From NCBI RefSeq assembly GCF_004784465.1, contig NZ_SRRU01000004.1, positions 434,001 through 498,000 on the forward strand: a DNA stretch of 64,000 bases, given 5' to 3'. This document shows, piece by piece, positions 34,372-43,745 of the stretch. This DNA is from Streptomyces griseoluteus (GTDB lineage: Bacteria; Actinomycetota; Actinomycetes; Streptomycetales; Streptomycetaceae). The position numbers and the translations under genes are program-made. How positions within the stretch are numbered: the first letter of the stretch is position 1; each line of letters begins with the position of its first letter. Under the pieces are notes generated by a model. The model made no database searches and was not told where the DNA came from. It worked only from the letters and a program-made list of their open reading frames with translations.

Positions 34372-36330
34372 TCAGTCCTCGCTGGAGGAGGACGGCAGCT
34401 TGGACTGGATGAGCGTCATGACCGTGGAATCGGTCAGGGTGGTGACGTCTCCGAGCTGGCGGTTCTCCGCCACGTCCCGCAGCAGCCGGCGCATGATCTT
34501 GCCGGAGCGGGTCTTGGGCAGCTCCGCCACCGGCAGGACGCGCTTGGGCTTGGCGATCGGGCCGAGGGTGGCGCCGACGTGGTCGCGCAGCTCGGCGACC
34601 AGCTTCTCGTCCTCGGCGGCCGAACCGCGCAGGATGACGAACGCCACGATGGCCTGCCCGGTCGTGTCGTCGGCGGCGCCCACGACGGCCGCCTCGGCGA
34701 CCGCCGGGTGCGACACCAGCGCCGACTCCACCTCGGTGGTAGAGATGTTGTGGCCCGACACCAGCATCACGTCGTCCACGCGGCCGAGGAGCCAGATGTC
34801 CCCGTCGTCGTCCTTCTTGGCGCCGTCGCCGGCGAAGTACTTGCCCTCGAAGCGCGACCAGTAGGTGTCCAGGAAGCGCTGGTCGTCGCCCCAGATGGTG
34901 CGGAGCATCGACGGCCACGGCTCGGTGAGGACCAGGTAGCCGCCGCCCCCGTCCGGCACCTCGTTCGCCTCGTCGTCGACGACGGTGGCGCTGATGCCGG
35001 GCAGCGGGCGCTGCGCGGAACCGGGCTTGGTCTCGGTGACGCCCGGCAGCGGCGAGATCATCATCGCGCCGGTCTCGGTCTGCCACCAGGTGTCCACGAC
35101 CGGGGTGCGGTCGGCGCCGATGTTCTTGCGGTACCAGACCCACGCCTCGGGGTTGATGGGCTCGCCCACCGAACCGAGCACCCTGAGCGAGGTCAGGTCG
35201 AACTGCGCGGGGATGTCGTCGCCCCACTTCATGAACGTCCGGATCGCGGTGGGCGCGGTGTACAGGATCGAGACCCGGTACTTCTCGACGATCTCCCAGA
35301 AGCGGCCCTGGTGCGGGGTGTCCGGGGTGCCCTCGTACATCACCTGGGTCGCGCCGTTGGCCAGCGGGCCGTACACGATGTACGAGTGGCCGGTGACCCA
35401 GCCGACGTCGGCCGTGCACCAGTAGACGTCCGTCTCCGGCTTGAGGTCGAACACCGCCCAGTGGGTGTAGGCGGTCTGCGTGAGGTAGCCGCCCGAGGTG
35501 TGCAGGATGCCCTTGGGCTTACCCGTGGTGCCGGAGGTGTAGAGGATGAACAGCGGGTGCTCCGCGTCGAACGCCTCCGGGGTGTGCTCGGCCGACTGGC
35601 GCCCGACCAGCTCGTCCCACCACACGTCCCGCTCGGCGTCGAACGCCACGTCCTGCCCGGTACGGCGCACCACCAGCACGTGCTCGACGGTGCCGGCCGC
35701 CTTGGCGACCGCGTCGTCCACGGCGGGCTTGAGCGCGGACGGCTGGCCCCGGCGGTAACCGCCGTCGGCGGTGATGACGACCTTGGCGTCCGCGTCCTTG
35801 ATACGGGTGGCCAGCGCGTCGGCCGAGAAGCCGCCGAAGACCACCGAGTGCGCGGCGCCGATGCGGGCCGAGGCCAGCATGGCGATGGCGGTCTCGGGGA
35901 TCATCGGCATGTAGATGGCGACCCGGTCGCCCTTGCGGACACCCAGCTCCAGCAGCGCGTTGGCCGCCCTGGAGACCTCGTCCTTCAGCTCGGCGTAGGT
36001 GATGGAGCGGCTGTCGCCCGGCTCGCCCTCGAAGTGGATGGCGACCCGGTCGCCGTTCCCGGCCTCCACGTGCCGGTCCACGCAGTTGTAGGCGACGTTC
36101 AGCTGGCCGTCCTCGAACCACTTGGCGAACGGCGGGTTCGACCAGTCCAGCGTCTTCGTCGGCTCCTTGGCCCAGCTCAGCCTGCGGGCCTGCTCGGCCC
36201 AGAAGCCGAGCCGGTCCGCCGCGGCCTGTTCGTACGCCTCGGCCGTGACGTTGGCGTTCGCGGCCAGGTCGGCCGGCGGCGCGAAGCGTCGCTCCTCCTT
36301 CAGAAGGTTGGCCAGGCTCTCGTTGCTCAC
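34372..36330 (-). CDS. acs: Acetyl-CoA synthetase
   Basis: The 652-aa enzyme converts acetate, ATP and CoA into acetyl-CoA through acetyl-AMP. Seen motifs are [11 protein letters not shown] (AMP-binding), [16 protein letters not shown], and [19 protein letters not shown] at the hinge. [15 protein letters not shown] contains the lysine that protein acetyltransferases modify. I chose the GTG at 36330 because GGGAG lies about six bases upstream. An ATG at 36372 would add 14 residues. A DasR-like site inside a hairpin lies 90 bases upstream. Confidence 0.97.
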   Translation of the reverse strand: MSNESLANLLKEERRFAPPADLAANANVTAEAYEQAAADRLGFWAEQARRLSWAKEPTKTLDWSNPPFAKWFEDGQLNVAYNCVDRHVEAGNGDRVAIHFEGEPGDSRSITYAELKDEVSRAANALLELGVRKGDRVAIYMPMIPETAIAMLASARIGAAHSVVFGGFSADALATRIKDADAKVVITADGGYRRGQPSALKPAVDDAVAKAAGTVEHVLVVRRTGQDVAFDAERDVWWDELVGRQSAEHTPEAFDAEHPLFILYTSGTTGKPKGILHTSGGYLTQTAYTHWAVFDLKPETDVYWCTADVGWVTGHSYIVYGPLANGATQVMYEGTPDTPHQGRFWEIVEKYRVSILYTAPTAIRTFMKWGDDIPAQFDLTSLRVLGSVGEPINPEAWVWYRKNIGADRTPVVDTWWQTETGAMMISPLPGVTETKPGSAQRPLPGISATVVDDEANEVPDGGGGYLVLTEPWPSMLRTIWGDDQRFLDTYWSRFEGKYFAGDGAKKDDDGDIWLLGRVDDVMLVSGHNISTTEVESALVSHPAVAEAAVVGAADDTTGQAIVAFVILRGSAAEDEKLVAELRDHVGATLGPIAKPKRVLPVAELPKTRSGKIMRRLLRDVAENRQLGDVTTLTDSTVMTLIQSKLPSSSSED

Positions 36331-36405
36331 GACATCTCCCTTTCCCAGGGTGTCCGTTGTGTCCCAGGCCACACCTCATCAGACGTCGGGGCTGATGACA
36401 AGGGT

Positions 36406-36440
36406 GGACCGCAGAATTGGTTTAGACCTATCTGCGGTCC
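36406..36440. promoter_or_regulatory. Inverted repeat with DasR-like site upstream of acs
   Basis: GGACCGCAGA (36406-36415) and TCTGCGGTCC (36431-36440) form a perfect 10-bp stem. The 15-base centre holds TTGGTTTAGACCTA, whose TGGTTTAGACC differs by one base from the TGGTCTAGACC core of DasR sites. The hairpin follows the SulP-carbonic anhydrase stop and precedes acs, so it may terminate one and control the other. Confidence 0.5.
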
Positions 36441-36456
36441 CCGTGCGAGTGGCCGC

Positions 36457-38826
36457 TCAGACCAAGCTGCCCACCTCCGGCGCCTCTCGCACGTCCTCCC
36501 TGGGGTCCTCTCTGACCTCGTGGAACACCGCGGCTTCCGTCTCGCCTCCCTCGGCTCCTTCCTCGCCGAGCAGGTACGCCCGCGCCTCTCCGACGTGGAA
36601 GTACATGCCGTGCAGCTCCAGCGCACCGGCCGCCAGGGCCCGCGCGACGGACTCGTGCTCCCGCAGATGCGCCAACTGCTGCACCACATTGGCCAGCGAC
36701 AGCTCCTCCACCGCGTCGGCCACCGGGCGCGGGGCGAGCCGGGGCCGCTCCCGGGGCCCGTCGGCCAGCCGGGCCAGGCTCGGCTCTCCGTACCTCAGCC
36801 AGCGGCGCAGCGGGGTCGGGGCGGCGCCGGGCTCGGCGGCGAGCAGGGCCTGCATCGCCCCGCACCCGGAGTGTCCGCACACGGTGATCGACCTGACCCC
36901 GAGCACATCCACCGCGTACTCGATGGCGGCGGCCACCGAGTCGTCGGAGTGCTCCTGGCCGGGCGGCGGCACCAGGTTCCCGACATTGCGCACCACGAAC
37001 AGGTCGCCGGGGCCGCTGGCGGTGATCATCGAGGTGACGAGCCGGGAGTCGGCGCAGGTGAGGAAGAGCTGGGAGGGCCGCTGTCCCTCCCTGGCCAGCC
37101 GGGCCAGCTCCTCCCGGACCAGTGGGGCGGTGTTCCGCTGGAACGAGCTGATGCCGCGGGCGAGTTCGTGGGTGTCGGGGCGGGGGGCGCCCATGGTGTC
37201 CGCCGCGTCCTGGCGCACGGCCGCCGCAGGCATGTCGCACCGGTGGTTGCGCCATGGTGTCCAGGGGCGGCACCGGCAGACGGTGGAGGACGGGGTGCCC
37301 GCGCTCCGCACCCCGGTGCGGTGGTCCTTCAGCTCGGCGGAGCCGCCCCGCGCGGTGTGGGAACTCCGCCAGTCCTGGAGCGACTCGTACGCCGCGTGGT
37401 CCATGAAGGAGCCGTCCAGCTCGACGACGGCACGGGTGCCGTGCGGGATGCGGTGCAGGGCTCGGCTGAGCCGGGGCACGGCCAGGAACGTCAACTGGCC
37501 GCGCACCCGGACGTGATGGACCCCTTCCTTCTCCTCGTGCGTGATGCGGGTGTGGGTGAGGCGGTGCAGGGCCAGGGCGACGGCCACGGCGATCCCGAGG
37601 AGCACGCCCTGCAGGACGCCGAGGCAGACCACGCCGAGGGTGGTCGCGGCGTACACCGGCACCTCGCGGTGGCGGGTCACCGTACGGATGTGGTTCAGGG
37701 ACACCATCTGGATGCCGACGGCCATCACCAGGGCGGCGAGCGAGGCGAGCGGAATCCGCTCCAGGAGGGGGACCAGCAGCAGGGTGGCGATCACCACGAG
37801 ACCGCCGTGCAGCATCGTGGAGTTCCGGCTCACCGCCCCGGAGTTGACGTTCGCCGTGCTGCGTACCGCCACCCCCGCGACCGGCAGTCCGCCCAGCGCG
37901 CCGGAGACGATGTTGGCCGCGCCCTGGCCGAGCAGTTCGCGGTCGAGGTCGGAGCGCCCCACGCGCGCGGGGCCGGTGCGGCCGGCGGCCAGCTTGTCCA
38001 CGGCCACCGCGCCGAGCAGTGACTGCACGCTGCACACCAGGGTGGTGGTGAGCACGGCGGCGACGATGCCGAGCGTCGGACCCTGGGGGAGTCCGGCCAG
38101 CGCGTGGCTGCGCCACGACGGCAGGTCGACGCGGGGCAGGGTGAGCCCGGTCAGTGCCGCCGTCACGGTGGCCCCGACGACGGCGACCAGCGCGGCCGGC
38201 ACCTTGCGCAGCAGGCTGCCCACGCGGCCGGGGATGCGGGGCCAGGCCAGCAGCAGGGTCAGGGTGAGCGCGCTGATCACCACGGCGGCCGGGTCGAGGT
38301 GGGCCAACTGGGCGGGAAGCGCACGCAGGTTGGTGAGGACGGAGCTGTCCGGACTGCCGCCGAGCACGATGTGCACCTGGGCCACGGCGATGGTGATGCC
38401 GATGCCCGCGAGCATGCCGTGCACGACCGCCGGGCTGACGGCGAGCGCGCCGCGCGCCACCTTCAGGCAGCCGAGGCCGAGCTGGGCGAGTCCGGCGAGG
38501 ACGGTGATGCCGCAGGTCGCCCGCCACCCGTACTGGTGGATGAGGTCGGCGGTGACCACGGTCAGACCGGCGGCGGGCCCGCTGACCTGCAACGGGCAGC
38601 CGCCGATCCGGCCGGCGACGATCCCGCCGACCGCCGCGGCGACCAGGCCCGCCTGGAGCGGGGCGCCGGTGGCCAGGGCGATGCCCAGCGAGAGCGGCAG
38701 GGCGATGAGGAACACCGCGACGGACGCCGAGACGTCGGCGCTCTCGACGCGGAAACGGCGGCGCCGGGGCGGTGGGGTAGTGGGGGGCGGGGAGTGGTCG
38801 GTACGGGGTGGTGCGCAGGCTGACAT
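36457..38826 (-). CDS. SulP anion transporter fused to carbonic anhydrase
   Basis: The 789-aa fusion has a SulP transporter (about 10-12 helices, residues 28-425, with GGCPLQVSGPAAGLTVVTAD). A STAS-like domain follows (HHVRVRGQLTFLAVPRLSRA, VVELDGSFMDHAAYESLQ). After a linker of about 60 residues comes a beta-carbonic anhydrase (LFLTCADSRLVTS and VCGHSGCGAMQAL, the Zn ligands Cys, His, Cys). Such fusions are thought to take up bicarbonate or sulfate with local CO2 hydration. GGAGGAG upstream supports the ATG. Confidence 0.95.
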   Translation of the reverse strand: MSACAPPRTDHSPPPTTPPPRRRRFRVESADVSASVAVFLIALPLSLGIALATGAPLQAGLVAAAVGGIVAGRIGGCPLQVSGPAAGLTVVTADLIHQYGWRATCGITVLAGLAQLGLGCLKVARGALAVSPAVVHGMLAGIGITIAVAQVHIVLGGSPDSSVLTNLRALPAQLAHLDPAAVVISALTLTLLLAWPRIPGRVGSLLRKVPAALVAVVGATVTAALTGLTLPRVDLPSWRSHALAGLPQGPTLGIVAAVLTTTLVCSVQSLLGAVAVDKLAAGRTGPARVGRSDLDRELLGQGAANIVSGALGGLPVAGVAVRSTANVNSGAVSRNSTMLHGGLVVIATLLLVPLLERIPLASLAALVMAVGIQMVSLNHIRTVTRHREVPVYAATTLGVVCLGVLQGVLLGIAVAVALALHRLTHTRITHEEKEGVHHVRVRGQLTFLAVPRLSRALHRIPHGTRAVVELDGSFMDHAAYESLQDWRSSHTARGGSAELKDHRTGVRSAGTPSSTVCRCRPWTPWRNHRCDMPAAAVRQDAADTMGAPRPDTHELARGISSFQRNTAPLVREELARLAREGQRPSQLFLTCADSRLVTSMITASGPGDLFVVRNVGNLVPPPGQEHSDDSVAAAIEYAVDVLGVRSITVCGHSGCGAMQALLAAEPGAAPTPLRRWLRYGEPSLARLADGPRERPRLAPRPVADAVEELSLANVVQQLAHLREHESVARALAAGALELHGMYFHVGEARAYLLGEEGAEGGETEAAVFHEVREDPREDVREAPEVGSLV

Positions 38827-39173
38827 GTTCCCGTCTCCTCCGGGGCAGCGCGGTCGCGGTCTGGGGGGTCCCGCCAGGGGCGGGGGTTCGGTCGCGGCCG
38901 TGGGTCACGGCGTGCAGCGGCGGGATGATTCAACGCTCGGTAAACGAACCGTAATCCAGAGTAAAGGCTCGGCATATCTTTTCGAGGCAAATGGCACACA
39001 TGTGCACTCTGCCGGGTGAAAGGTGCATCTCATCGGCTTGTCGTACTAATTCCTTCTCGACTCCATGCGACCTTGGCGGCGCCGCCGGGAGGAATCCGGC
39101 ACATCGCCAGAAAACGCCCTCATCGGCGTTCGCCTGAGAGTTCGCCCGAGAGAAGGAAGAAGGTGGGCGGAAC
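38827..39173. promoter_or_regulatory. Divergent promoter region, locally AT-rich
   Basis: These 347 bases lie between two divergent genes. The segment 38930-39070 is noticeably AT-rich for this genome and is a natural place for both promoters. No ORF or strong repeat is seen. The plus-strand lipoprotein gene has AAGGTGGGCGGA before its ATG. Confidence 0.4.
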
Positions 39174-40439
39174 ATGGCCGCCACCCAGAGGATCGCCGTC
39201 TGTGCCATGGTCGCCGCTGCCGGTGCCGCGTCCCTCGCCGGTTGCGCCGCCGGCTCCGGCCAGGCAGGGGAAGGCACGTCCGGCCCGCAGAAGGGCGCAC
39301 CGGCTCCCCAGAGTGTCGTCCGGCTGATCGGCGACGGGTCCACCGCGTACACCGGCGCACAGCCGCACCTGTCCCGGCCCGAAAAGCTGAAGCCTGGTCA
39401 GAAACCACCGCAGTTCGTGGTGTTCTCCTGGGACGGCGCGGGTGAGGACAGTCAGAAACTGTTCTCGCACTTCCGTAAGGTCGCCAAGGACAATCACGCC
39501 AACATGACGTTCTTCCTCAGCGGCGTCTACATGCTGCCGGAGGAGAAGCGGGACCTCTACAAGCCGCCGCAGCACTCGCCGGGCCGCTCCGACATCGGCT
39601 TCAACGACGAGCAGGGCATCGCCGACACCGCCAAGCAGGCGCGCCTCGCGTGGCTGGAGGGCAACGAGATCGGCACCCACTTCAACGGCCACTTCTGCGG
39701 CCCCGACGGCGGGGTCGGCCAGTGGTCCGTGGCCGAGTGGAAGAGCGAGATCAGCCAGGCCAAGGAGTTCGTGAAGACCTGGAAGACCAACTCGGGCCTG
39801 AAGAAGTCCTCGCCGCTGCCCTTCGACTACGACAAGGAACTCATCGGCGCCCGCACCCCCTGCCTGGAAGGGCAGAAGAACTTCGTCAAGGCGGCGAGCC
39901 AGATGGGCTTCCGTTACGACTCCAGCGGCGTCAACGACCAGGTCTGGCCGAAGAAGAAGGAAGGTCTCTGGGACCTGTCCATGCAGCTCGTGCCCTTCCC
40001 CGGCCACACCTACGAGCAGCTCACCATGGACTACAACTTCATGGTCAACCAGTCCGGCACCCGGACCCAGGGCGACCCCGACAAGTTCGCCCTGTGGGGC
40101 GACGAGATGCGCGACGGCCTCCTCAGGGGCTTCGACCGTGCCTACGACGGCAACCGCGCGCCCCTGATCATCGGCAACCACTTCGAGTCCTGGAACGGCG
40201 GCACGTACATGCGCGCCATCGAGGACGTCGTCAAGAACGTGTGCAACAAGCCCGACGTCCGCTGCGTCTCGTTCCGCGAGCTGACCGACTGGCTGGACGC
40301 CCAGGACCCGCAGACCCTGGCCAAGCTGCGCACCCTCGAGGTGGGCGAGGCGCCCAAGCAGGGCTGGGCGTCCCTGCTCTCCGGCCGCCCGGCCCCGGCG
40401 CCCAAGGGCGTCCCCGGAGCGCCGGCCGTCAAGCAGTAG
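39174..40439 (+). CDS. Polysaccharide-deacetylase-like lipoprotein
   Basis: The 421-aa protein has a lipoprotein signal peptide with lipobox LAGC (Cys24), so it is anchored on the outer face of the membrane. The body resembles NodB-type deacetylases: FVVFSWDGAGEDSQKLFSHF replaces the usual TFDDG strand, GNEIGTHFNGHF supplies an H-x4-H-like pair, and LIGARTPCLEGQ follows. The first catalytic Asp pair is altered, so activity is uncertain. It may act on peptidoglycan or another glycan. It is convergent with the ATPase gene. Confidence 0.75.
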   Translation: MAATQRIAVCAMVAAAGAASLAGCAAGSGQAGEGTSGPQKGAPAPQSVVRLIGDGSTAYTGAQPHLSRPEKLKPGQKPPQFVVFSWDGAGEDSQKLFSHFRKVAKDNHANMTFFLSGVYMLPEEKRDLYKPPQHSPGRSDIGFNDEQGIADTAKQARLAWLEGNEIGTHFNGHFCGPDGGVGQWSVAEWKSEISQAKEFVKTWKTNSGLKKSSPLPFDYDKELIGARTPCLEGQKNFVKAASQMGFRYDSSGVNDQVWPKKKEGLWDLSMQLVPFPGHTYEQLTMDYNFMVNQSGTRTQGDPDKFALWGDEMRDGLLRGFDRAYDGNRAPLIIGNHFESWNGGTYMRAIEDVVKNVCNKPDVRCVSFRELTDWLDAQDPQTLAKLRTLEVGEAPKQGWASLLSGRPAPAPKGVPGAPAVKQ

Positions 40440-40464
40440 GCGTCGGGAGTGCCGAGCGGCAGAG

Positions 40465-41445
40465 TCAGACGGGGGTCGCCACGCTTTCACCGAGCACGAA
40501 GCCGGGGTCGATCTGCGCCGCCAGGTCGGCCCCGGTGCGCTCGTTGCCCCACGACTGGGCGTTGCGCAGATGGAAGTGGACCATCTGCCGGGTGTACCGC
40601 TCCCAGTCCCGCAGCCCGTACGTCGCGTCGGCGGCGGCCCGGAGCGTGTCCAGCGCGCGGACGTTGCCGTCCTCCAGCAGGGTGAAGCGGGGCGGGCGGC
40701 CCTTCTCCATGGCGCGCACCCAGTCGGAGTGCCCGACCGTCACCAGCAGGTCGTCCCCCACCTCCTCGCGCAGGAAGTCGACGTCGTCCGGACCCTGGAC
40801 CTTGTTGCCGACGACCTTCAGCGTGACGCCGAAGTCGCGGGCGTACTCCTTGTACTGGCGGTAGACGGAGACCCCCTTCCGGGTCGGCTCGGCGACGAGG
40901 AACGTCATGTCGAAGCGGGTGAACATGCCGGAGGCGAAGGAGTCCGAGCCGGCGGTCATGTCCACCACCACGTACTCGCCGGGGCCGTCTACGAGGTGGT
41001 TCAGGAACAGCTCCACCGCTCCGGTCTTGGAGTGGTAGCAGGCGACACCCAGGTCGGCTTCGGTGAAGGGGCCGGTGACCATCAAACGGACGGCACCGCC
41101 GTCGAGTTCCACCGGGCGGGCGCAGGCGTCGTAGATCGCGTCTGGCTCACTGATCCGGACCAGCCGGGAGCCCGAGCCGGGCGGGGTGGTCTTGATCATC
41201 GTCTCGGCCGAGGCGATGCGCGGGTTGGAGCCGCGCAGATGGTCCTTGATCAGTGGCAGCCGGTCGCCCATGGCGGGCAGCGCCGCCGCCTGGTCCTCGT
41301 CGAGGCCGAGAGCGGGGCCGAGGTGCTGGTTGATGTCCGCGTCGATCGCGACCACCGGCGCTCCGGCGGCGGCGAGATGGCGGATGAAGAGGGAGGAGAG
41401 CGTGGTCTTGCCGCTGCCGCCCTTCCCGACGAAAGCAATTTTCAT
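40465..41445 (-). CDS. CooC/ParA-like P-loop ATPase
   Basis: The 326-aa cytoplasmic protein begins MKIAFVGKGGSGKTTLSS, a deviant Walker A with the signature lysine. VVAIDADINQHLGPALGL and YVVVDMTAGSDSFASGMF follow, as in CooC, NifH and ParA relatives. The C-terminal region (RQMVHFHLRNAQSWGNERTG) is specific to this group. It could load a metal or drive protein placement. The ATG at 41445 is chosen; a GTG at 41451 adds two residues. It is divergent from the Fic-like gene across 129 bases, suggesting shared control. Confidence 0.8.
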   Translation of the reverse strand: MKIAFVGKGGSGKTTLSSLFIRHLAAAGAPVVAIDADINQHLGPALGLDEDQAAALPAMGDRLPLIKDHLRGSNPRIASAETMIKTTPPGSGSRLVRISEPDAIYDACARPVELDGGAVRLMVTGPFTEADLGVACYHSKTGAVELFLNHLVDGPGEYVVVDMTAGSDSFASGMFTRFDMTFLVAEPTRKGVSVYRQYKEYARDFGVTLKVVGNKVQGPDDVDFLREEVGDDLLVTVGHSDWVRAMEKGRPPRFTLLEDGNVRALDTLRAAADATYGLRDWERYTRQMVHFHLRNAQSWGNERTGADLAAQIDPGFVLGESVATPV

Positions 41446-41574
41446 GTTCACGAAGGGTAGTCAGCTCGTAGCTGTATGTGCCAGGAAGAAGGTGAACGTC
41501 ACTCCTTCGAGGGGTGTGAGGGCCGAAGAAGGGGTGCCGGTCGGTCGACGGCGCGGGCGCGTAGGGTCGACCTC

Positions 41575-42399
41575 ATGAGTACGACAGGAGCGACCGCAGA
41601 TCCGCTCGCGGCCCTGGGCTCGCTGCCCGGCGTGGCCGACTCCGTGGAGTCCGTGCGCAAGGCCGTGGACCGGGTGTACGGGCACCGGATCATGCGCCGT
41701 CGCAGCAACGCCATCACCTCCGAGGCCGCCCTCCGCGGCGCCCGCGGCTCGGCGGCGCTGTCCGGCGCCGACTGGGCCCTGGAGGAGGTGCGGCGCCGCA
41801 CCGACTTCAGCACCGGCGACGAGGCGCGCGTCATGGGCGCGGCCCTCCGGCTCACCGCCGAGGCCGGGCAACTGCTGTCCATCTGGCGGCAGTCCCCGCT
41901 GCGGGTGCTGGCCCGGCTGCACATGGTGGCCGCCGCGAGCGACGCCGACGAGGTCGGCCGGCCGCGCCAAGCGGGTGAAATCGCCGACGAGCCCCTCATC
42001 GAGCTGCCGCTGCCGGACGCCCAGGAGGTGTCCGGCCGCCTGGACGGCCTCGCGGAGCTGATCATCGCCGGGTCCTCCGCGCCCGCGCTGGTGACGGCCG
42101 CCGTGGTGCACGGCGAGATCCTCGCGCTGCGCCCCTTCACCTCCCACAACGGGCTGGTGGCGCGCACGGCCGAGCGCATCGTCCTGATCGGCAGCGGCCT
42201 GGACCCGAAGTCGGTGTGCCCGGCCGAGGTCGGCCACGCCGAGCTGGGCCGCGCCTCCTACCTCGCCGCGCTCGACGGCTACGTCTCCGGCACCCCTGGC
42301 GGCATGGCGGCCTGGATCGCCCACTGCGGGCGCGCGGTGGAGCTGGGCGCACGTGAGTCGACGGCGGTCTGCGAGGCCCTCCAGCGCGGAGCGGCCTGA
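41575..42399 (+). CDS. Fic-fold protein with degenerate active site
   Basis: The 274-aa protein is helical throughout. Near residues 180-205 it reads VVHGEILALRPFTSHNGLVA, which aligns with the Fic core H-x-E-x-x-x-I-H-P-F-x-D-G-N-G-R. The catalytic His is Leu, the Asp-Gly is Ser-His, and the final Arg is Leu. The nucleotide-transfer reaction is therefore unlikely. Such proteins in Streptomyces have been called morphological-differentiation associated. Its divergent neighbour is a CooC-like ATPase. The start ATG follows a weak ribosome site. The transcript ends at a 14-bp hairpin. Confidence 0.75.
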   Translation: MSTTGATADPLAALGSLPGVADSVESVRKAVDRVYGHRIMRRRSNAITSEAALRGARGSAALSGADWALEEVRRRTDFSTGDEARVMGAALRLTAEAGQLLSIWRQSPLRVLARLHMVAAASDADEVGRPRQAGEIADEPLIELPLPDAQEVSGRLDGLAELIIAGSSAPALVTAAVVHGEILALRPFTSHNGLVARTAERIVLIGSGLDPKSVCPAEVGHAELGRASYLAALDGYVSGTPGGMAAWIAHCGRAVELGARESTAVCEALQRGAA

Positions 42400-42415
42400 C
42401 CCCCGGGACATGGTT

Positions 42416-42446
42416 GCGGCGGTACGAGGGGTCCTCGTACCGCCGC
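42416..42446 (+). terminator. Strong hairpin terminator
   Basis: GCGGCGGTACGAGG and CCTCGTACCGCCGC pair perfectly over 14 bp with a GGT loop. It begins 17 bases after the Fic-like gene. Confidence 0.9.
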
Positions 42447-42740
42447 TGGCATGTTCACCGGGTTACCAAGCGTCCTCGATATGTTGTTCATCAGGTCGGG
42501 GTCTTTGCCCGGCCCTGGTGTAGCAGGCCCGTAATCGACGGTCCGACGTCGCGTGGGTGCCTGGTGTTCATACGAGGTCCGTGGGGCCCATATGCGTAGT
42601 GGTAGGGAATCCTCTCGGATGTCCTCAGGTCCCGCAGGCCATAAAACCTTTGTACTGCAACTTCGTGACGAGCGAAACCCCTGGCCGAACTTCTTTACTT
42701 TTGAGTTCAAAAAGGGCGAAAAGGGCGCGGTGAGTTCCGG
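42447..42740. other. Low-GC gene-free stretch between convergent genes
   Basis: About 290 bases are clearly AT-richer than their surroundings, especially 42640-42720. They follow a strong terminator on one side and the end of the HAD gene on the other. No frame has convincing codon bias. A plus-strand frame ending near the HAD stop gives a peptide with EFKKGEKGAVSSG, but without a start or ribosome site. The content is unexplained. Confidence 0.5.
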
Positions 42741-43571
42741 TCAGGCGGTCGCGCCCCGGCGCTTGCTGGCGTACCAGACGAGACCCGCGGTCGCGGCCGC
42801 CGCGCCCAGCGCCGCCGCCGCGACGACCGCCGGGCGGGGTGCGTGCAGCGAGGGCAGGCGCTGCTTGAGCCGCACCGGCTTGCGGAACTCCAGCACCGGC
42901 CAGCCGCGGGAGACCGCCTCCCGGCGCAGCGCGCGGTCGGGGTTGACGGCGTGCGGGTGGCCGACGGCCTGGAGCATCGGCAGGTCGGTGGCGGAGTCGC
43001 TGTAGGCGAAGCTGCGGTCGAGGTCGTATCCCTCGGAGGCGGCCAGCTCGCGGATCGCCTCGGCCTTGGTGGGGCCGTACGCGTAGTACTCCACCTCGCC
43101 GGTGAAGCAGCCGTCCTCGCCGACCACCAGCCGGGTGGCCACCACCCGGTCGGCGCCGAGCAGCTCGCCGATCGGCTCCACGACCTCCGCGCCGGACGTG
43201 GACACGATCACGACGTCCCGGCCCGCCGTGTGATGCTCCTCGATCAGCGAGGCGGCCTCGTCGTAGATGATCGGGTCGATCAGGTCGTGCAGGGTCTCGG
43301 CCACGATCTCCTTGACCTGGCGCACGTTCCAGCCCCGGCAGAGTGCGGAGAGGTACTCCCGCATGCGCTCCATCTGGTCATGGTCCAAACCGCCGGCCAG
43401 GAAGACGAACTGGGCATATGCGGTGCGCAAGGCCGCTCTGCGGTTGATCAGTCCGCCTTGGTAGAAGGACTTGCTGAAGGTGAGCGTGCTGGACTTCGCA
43501 ATGACCGTCTTGTCCAGGTCGAAGAAGGCCGCTGCGCGAGGCAAGGAGTGGTTTTCCACGTCCCTGAGCAT
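42741..43571 (-). CDS. HAD-IB family phosphatase
   Basis: The 276-aa protein is a SerB-like HAD hydrolase: AAFFDLDKTVIAKSSTL (motif I, D-x-D-x-T), VVIVSTSGAEVVEPIGE (motif II), and SFAYSDSATDLPMLQAVG (motif IV). A C-terminal hydrophobic segment near residues 248-268 likely anchors it to the membrane. Relatives act on phosphoserine-like or lipid phosphate substrates. It lies just left of the 6C RNA and in the opposite direction to it. Confidence 0.92.
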   Translation of the reverse strand: MLRDVENHSLPRAAAFFDLDKTVIAKSSTLTFSKSFYQGGLINRRAALRTAYAQFVFLAGGLDHDQMERMREYLSALCRGWNVRQVKEIVAETLHDLIDPIIYDEAASLIEEHHTAGRDVVIVSTSGAEVVEPIGELLGADRVVATRLVVGEDGCFTGEVEYYAYGPTKAEAIRELAASEGYDLDRSFAYSDSATDLPMLQAVGHPHAVNPDRALRREAVSRGWPVLEFRKPVRLKQRLPSLHAPRPAVVAAAALGAAAATAGLVWYASKRRGATA

Positions 43572-43659
43572 AGGCGCCCACCATTCGGCGTAAGGTGGGG
43601 CGTGTGGGTTTGCCTGAGAGGCCTCTCGGGTACACCATGGAAGTCACGGATCGTTCGCG

Positions 43660-43745
43660 ACCGTGCTAACCCCGGCCCGACTCCTCCCCCCCCGAGTCGG
43701 CCGTGGGGACGACCCCCGCTCTCCCCCCCGGCGGGGGTCGTCGCA
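43660..43745 (+). ncRNA. 6C small RNA
   Basis: Two successive hairpins each expose a C-run in the loop, the hallmark of the actinobacterial 6C RNA. The first is CCGACTC (43677-43683) with GAGTCGG (43694-43700) around CTCCCCCCCC. The second is GACGACCCCCGC (43708-43719) with GCGGGGGTCGTC (43731-43742) around TCTCCCCCCCG. The second also looks like a terminator. Similar RNAs occur in Mycobacterium (B11) and at this locus in Streptomyces. The 5' end is an estimate. Confidence 0.85.

Noticed and set aside
34579..38022. A 1147-aa open frame on the plus strand
   Set aside because: It is antisense to acs and the SulP-carbonic anhydrase gene, both with intact motifs.
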